DNA of 64,000 nucleotides from Limnanthes douglasii subsp. nivea (taxonomy: Eukaryota > Streptophyta > Magnoliopsida > Brassicales > Limnanthaceae): contig JAUPFV010000002.1 of NCBI GenBank assembly GCA_036936605.1, positions 315,658,893 through 315,722,892 of the forward strand, written 5' to 3'. Of this stretch, positions 59,649-64,000 are shown piece after piece. Position 1 is the first letter of the stretch. Each line of letters opens with the position of its first letter. The position numbers were made by a program, and so were the translations under genes. The notes beneath the pieces were generated by a model. That model ran no database searches and had not been told where the DNA came from. It saw only the letters and a list, made by a program, of their open reading frames with translations.

Positions 59649-60095
59649 GTAGCCCATTTAGATCTTGCAATGGATCTTTGTAAGAGTTAACACTCAAAAA
59701 TCACTACCAACATTCTCCGGTCTGTTATTTTGTTTGAACTGTAAAAATATTTCTTCAAGAGTGACCTTGTTCAAATTTTGGTGGAACTGATTTCTCAATT
59801 CATAATTCTAAGAGTCTTTCTTCAATCGTGGGACACGTGTCAGGCTTTGGTTTGATCTATCAGCCATTTTTCTCCTAGATTCTCGTACTTACTATGCTAG
59901 AAAGTTACCTAGGCTTTAACTTCCACACCTTGCAGCTTTTAATCATTGCCCAAAATCGATTTACCTTCTCCTAGGTAACCGTCATTTTTCACTTCTATGT
60001 ATAAACCTTCTTACTGTTTTATTGTCTTCAGAAATCACAAACATTCCTAGTGAGAGAAAGCTTACTTCATCTTCAAACTTGTTCTTGAATCATAT

Positions 60096-62635
60096 ATGTT
60101 CACAGCGAGAAATGCATTAGTAAAAGGAGGTTGGTTGAATTTATCTGAGTTAGAGAGAGCACAAAAAATTGCAAGACACGAACACATTGCTGCTGTTCTC
60201 CCTGTTTCACCTGGCGAAAGAAGTAATCAACCATAATTTAATACAAATCAAGGCTCATCTTCTTCAAAACCTTCCAAAGTTAGGAAATTGTCATTTGTAG
60301 CAAACTTTTCACCTCTTCCATCTGGGTCTTCTCTCCAAGAGTTCTAAAATCCTTTACTATAAGGAGAAAGTTGTATCCAGTGTAAGAAAGCTTTCGCCTT
60401 TCATTGCAATGGGGTCAAACGCAGAAAAATATCCAGATAAGTTAACTCCACACTGAGTCACGCGTCAATCCAAGTCAAAATCCACCTCCACATCTTCAAA
60501 GACCTCTAGTTTGGAGGAAATAAAACCTGTGCCAAAGGCTAAACCATCCGGGAAACAGTCCTTAGCAGAAACCAGACTATCAGAACTGCCAACAGCAAAA
60601 CCATCTGAACAACCATTTGTGAAGCCATCCAAACAACCTTCCCCAGTAATGGAAGAAACTATGAAGGACAGTATAGAAGAAGCACCTTTTGAGGCTTCCG
60701 GTTAAATAGAATATACCACTGCAGATCGGAAGGGCAAGACCTAGGTGCGTATGTATCATCCGGATGCGCTTCCGGAGAGTCTGGAGGGTAGAGTAAGACC
60801 ATGCTTTAAGAAAGTCAGTGTGAAGTATTTGTTGTCCCTTCAAAACATAGCCTACATGTATAACCACACTACTGAGCTTGGTCGGATTCGCACTAAGTGG
60901 GGAATTCCAGAGTCTGTGAAAGTAAGAATTCTGATCACCCCAGAAACCCTAATGGACTGCAAGCTAAATGAAATGGTAGTTTACACAGAAGTGTTGAACT
61001 AGGGACTCTGGTTTTCTTTGGATCCGGAGATAGTCATATACTTCCATTTGATCAAGCTGTGTCCCAGCCAACTGAGCCTCAATGCTTGATAAACTCTACT
61101 GGCATGTATCATGGCCTCCATGCTCTCTAAGATTCCACTACAGATGGAACAGTTTGCTGTTGTGGCAAACTTGTGTAAAAAACATAAAATCCCCTTTTAT
61201 TATTACAACATGAGGAATAATTAAAAGGTAGTGGACGACCTCTTGGAGTCTGAAAAAATCATGGAGGACGCAGTTCTTATTTATTAGTGAGGCTTGGGAG
61301 AATGCTAAGAAGATCAAAGCTGACTCAAACCCAAGCGAGCTGACCAGTCGCTGAAAAGCACTGGTGAGTTTCTCTTATTTCTTCTTTTATCTTTTAAGTG
61401 TTAAGCTTTTAATCAGAACTGATTCATAATTATTTTCAGTGCTTCCGAAAGAGTTTTCGGATTATTTGGAAGCATGTCAGGATACTTGTTCTAAGCTGAA
61501 CGCTTGGGCTTTAGAGAAGTGGGGCAATGTTTTTCACAACTGCTTCACATCGGGGAACTTCGTGAGATCTCACATGTGGAACACCACGGGAAGAGGAAAC
61601 CTCTCATGGGAAGAGCTAACTACCCCTCCCCCTGCATATGTGATCCTAAGTAGGACAGAGGAAAAAGATGCCAAACTTTACCTTCCTTTCAGGGCCAAAG
61701 CCCCAGTCATCTGAACAAGACGAAAAAGAAGAAAAAGAAGAAGGCTACAGCAGACCCACCTCAAACGACTACTGAAGGGACCAGTTTGGAGAACCAAGGT
61801 GGAATTAATGTTGCTTTATTGAAAGCAGTAGAATTGACTGTGAAGGAAGTTGGTGGGTCAAACAACCTACCTTGCAGGAGGAAATTCCCTCCTGAAGTCC
61901 CTCCTTCGTCCTCCTGAAGTCCCTCCTTCAGCTCCTATCGATCCTACCTTGCAGGAGGAAATTCCAACCAACCTTCATTCCGAACAAGTTGCTGGTGATG
62001 GTAACGATGAGGTAGATCTTTACGCCTTTCAAAACATCAATATCTACTTCAATGATTTAGAAAAAGATGACTTCCTGGGGCCTTACCGTCCTTCCAGGTC
62101 TTCCAATATCGTGACTTACAATGGCGAGACTTACGCAATATCTAGTGAATAAGATACCTTGAGTCACGCCCTCTTGGGTTATGTCCGCCCAGTGCTTGAT
62201 TTGGGGAGACAGGTAAGGGATCAAATTGTTACCATCGACAACCTGACTACAGAGAAGCAAAACTTGTCAACCAATCTTCTCAGCGCTTAGTAGAGCAAAT
62301 AATTATTAAAGAAGGAGAAAGAATATTTAGCTGTCAAACTGCTCAAGTCAGAAGCGGCCAGCAAAGAGCTTCAAACCAAATACTCCGACCTATAGACTTC
62401 TTCTTCAAAGGATATCACCGCTTTGAAGGAGAAATTGCGAACTAAGGACAGTACTATCCAGACTTTGTTTGATGACAAAGCTAAGATAGATAATACTGTC
62501 CAGGAGAAGAAGAAAAAGGAAAAAGCCCTGGAACGCCAACAAGCTCAAGCCATAGTTGCATGGATAGAGAAGTATGCTAATGAAATAGGGGATTCTCTGG
62601 AGAAGAGGGATGTTTCCACTTCGCTTTTTAACGTA
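60096..62635 (+). pseudogene. Antisense gene of Gypsy element (c), with an intron
   Basis: Starts MFTARNALVKGGWLNLSELE at 60096. A Lys/Pro/Ser repeat segment follows (KPSEQPFVKPSKQP, 60511-60705). Next comes a region resembling the Pfam 'putative gypsy type transposon' family (LWFSLDPEIVIYFHLIKLCP, near 61010-61075), then a segment at 61440-61714 (VLPKEFSDYLEACQDTCSKL). It ends in a coiled coil (AIVAWIEKYANEIGDSLEKR) cut at the deletion near 62635. An intron with GTGAGT and TTTTCAG borders lies at 61364-61439 and joins exons in frame across the splice. Several stops show decay. It reads opposite to gag-pol. Function unknown. Confidence 0.68.
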
Positions 62636-62639
62636 AGCC

Positions 62640-64000
62640 CCCAACTTTCCCCTTTCAATGAGGTTCTGGACCTCCTGCTTCAATGCTATGCAATCCTGAG
62701 TATCATGGCCTATGCCATTGTGATATTGACAAAAGTGAGTGCTCCGATTTTCTCTAGAGGACTGCAACGCCGTCGGTTTTCTAAAATGCACCTTATTCTT
62801 AGTCTTGTCATAAATTGTAGCCACACTCTCCCCCAACTCAGCGAACCACTCAGGCTGAACTTAGGGCCCCTTCTTACTTCTGGTTTGATGGTTATGTGTT
62901 TGGTTGGATTGATTTTTCCTTGACTGGTTAGAACCCTTTCCGGTCTCCTTTGCCCTAAAATCGGATGGGTTAGTAGCTGGAGGAGTTGATGTTGTAGTGG
63001 TAGATCTCACTTGAAGTTGTACTCTTCTTTTATTGGTCTCTTCTACATTGATTTGTTTTCTCACTTGATTCAACAGACCACGCCAAGTCATAGCGTTCTT
63101 CCGAGTTACTGAATCGGCTAGATTCCTTGGATTTAACCCTTGTCTAAGGGAAGCAATTGCAACTTGTTCAAAGCAATCTTCTAGCCTATTTTTTGTATTC
63201 ACAAATCGATTAATGTATTCCTTCAGGGACTCGTTTGGCTCCTGAGCACAATAGATAATGGTGTCCCGGTTACCCTTAAGTTCCTTACTTCCAACAAATT
63301 GCCTCCGGAAGGCAACCCATAATGTAACAAAATTTCTTATACACCCTTGAAGGAGATTGTTGTACCATTTAAGGGCACTCCCTATGAAAGTTTGGGATAA
63401 ATCCCTACACAATAGCTTGTCATCTTCGTCAAAAGTCATCATAAAGTTCTTGAACTGTTCCAGATGGTTGTCCGGATCTCGACATCGTATTTCTCCATCT
63501 TGGAGCTATTAAACCTTTTAGGAAGATGTCCAGAGAGTATTTTTGCGGACAAAGAAGATTGCCTCCTTTTTTTATTGCGACTGAAAACAGTATCTTCATT
63601 AGGGGTTGTAAAAATAATCGGTTCGGACTGAAAAGCAAAGGGATCAATCACCAACTGATCAATATGCTTGTGGGTTGACCCCTTACTATGGTGCCTCTTA
63701 AGCCTGCCATGTCTATCCCTCTTTCTTGAATGTTTTTTAGTCAGTCGTTGTTTTTAGATCTTCCTTTATCACTACTTGAAGATAATGATTCTTCAAGTAA
63801 TGCCTCATTTTATGAGCTACTGGAGGACTCAGATGCAGAACTCTCAACAAGCTTGGATCGGTGTGTCTTTTTTGAGCTGAGATAAGTTTTCAAATATTCT
63901 TCCTTGTCTCCAGGATTGTCAGTGTGGTGAAGTACTGACGCTCCAGATTTCTTATTAATTCCTTTATCTGCTTGTTTTATCGCTCTCAATTCCTTTATTT
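62640..64000 (-). pseudogene. Gag of Gypsy element (c), N-terminus beyond the window
   Basis: The gag core at 62861-63442 includes ALKWYNNLLQGCIRNFVTLW, AFRRQFVGSKELKGNRDT and YINRFVNTKNRLEDCFEQ. The zinc-knuckle segment near 62650-62830 has FCQYHNGIGHDTQDC, then LIERGKLGAYVKK. Upstream, HLPKRFNSSKMEKYDVEI and a Ser-rich stretch extend to the window end. After AYVKK the sequence switches abruptly to the antisense gene. One frameshift separates the two main frames near 63440. Confidence 0.88.

Larger units (their letters stand above)
59311..64000 (-). mobile_element. Ty3/gypsy Tat-type element (c), pol deleted, runs off the window
   Basis: Minus strand: gag from beyond 64000 down to about 62640, then directly the antisense ORF (60096-62635, plus strand), then the 3' LTR (59311-59648). 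Compared with element (b), everything from just after the gag zinc knuckle to the middle of the antisense ORF is gone. Protease, RT, RNase H and integrase are all lost. The 5' LTR lies outside the window. Confidence 0.85.

Overview
This is plant nuclear DNA, most likely from a eudicot. The evidence is AT-rich intergenic sequence, canonical GT-AG introns, 'aaaccctaa' leader motifs, and several plant transposon lineages (MULE, hAT, Stowaway MITE, Ty1/copia, Ty3/gypsy of the Tat type, a LINE fragment). No bacterial or organellar operon is visible. The species cannot be named from the sequence alone. About two thirds of the window is recognisable mobile-element sequence or its decay products.

The left half (1-29.2 kb) is a diverged tandem segmental duplication. 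Copy 1 spans 1 to about 16.76 kb and may extend left of the window. Copy 2 spans about 18.45-29.24 kb. Each copy carries one small two-exon gene for a SPEAR/TIE/SPL-NZZ-like EAR-motif transcriptional repressor (10548-11169 and 21790-22411). Upstream of each gene lies a decayed Gypsy fragment, and downstream lie several kb of unassigned AT-rich sequence. In copy 1 an 8.0-kb Mutator-like element (2442-10472, 9-bp target duplication, long TIRs) has landed between the TATA box and the start codon. The MULE holds a multi-exon mudrA-like transposase gene, broken by one frameshift and one stop. A 730-bp hAT element sits in its 5' intron. Facing the transposase gene is a small GRF-zinc-finger/coiled-coil/membrane-anchor gene, a layout that resembles mudrA/mudrB. 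Between the copies lie LTR-like and gag-like Gypsy debris, an (AT)n tract and duplicated poly-C tracts.

The middle (29.2-37.4 kb) has a LINE scrap, then a complete minus-strand copia insertion (31572-35468). Its 351-bp LTRs, PBS, PPT and 5-bp target duplication are intact, but the reverse-transcriptase domain is missing. A 248-bp Stowaway MITE and a second LTR-like block follow.

The right half (37.4-64 kb) has three relatives of one Tat-type Gypsy family: (a) plus strand, about 37.4-44.1 kb; (b) minus strand, about 44.1-51.2 kb; (c) minus strand, 59.3 kb to beyond the window. They have gag, protease, RT, two RNase H domains and integrase, plus an extra coiled-coil ORF antisense to pol between pol and the 3' LTR. 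Elements (a) and (b) meet tail to tail. Element (c) has lost all of pol but keeps gag and the antisense gene, which contains a likely intron. Between (b) and (c) are long non-coding AT-rich stretches, degenerate palindromic repeats, a possible CACTA end, a striking array of about seven hairpins (57887-58222) and a further LTR-like block.

The only host genes that look intact are the two SPEAR-like paralogs. Everything else is mobile-element sequence or unassigned.
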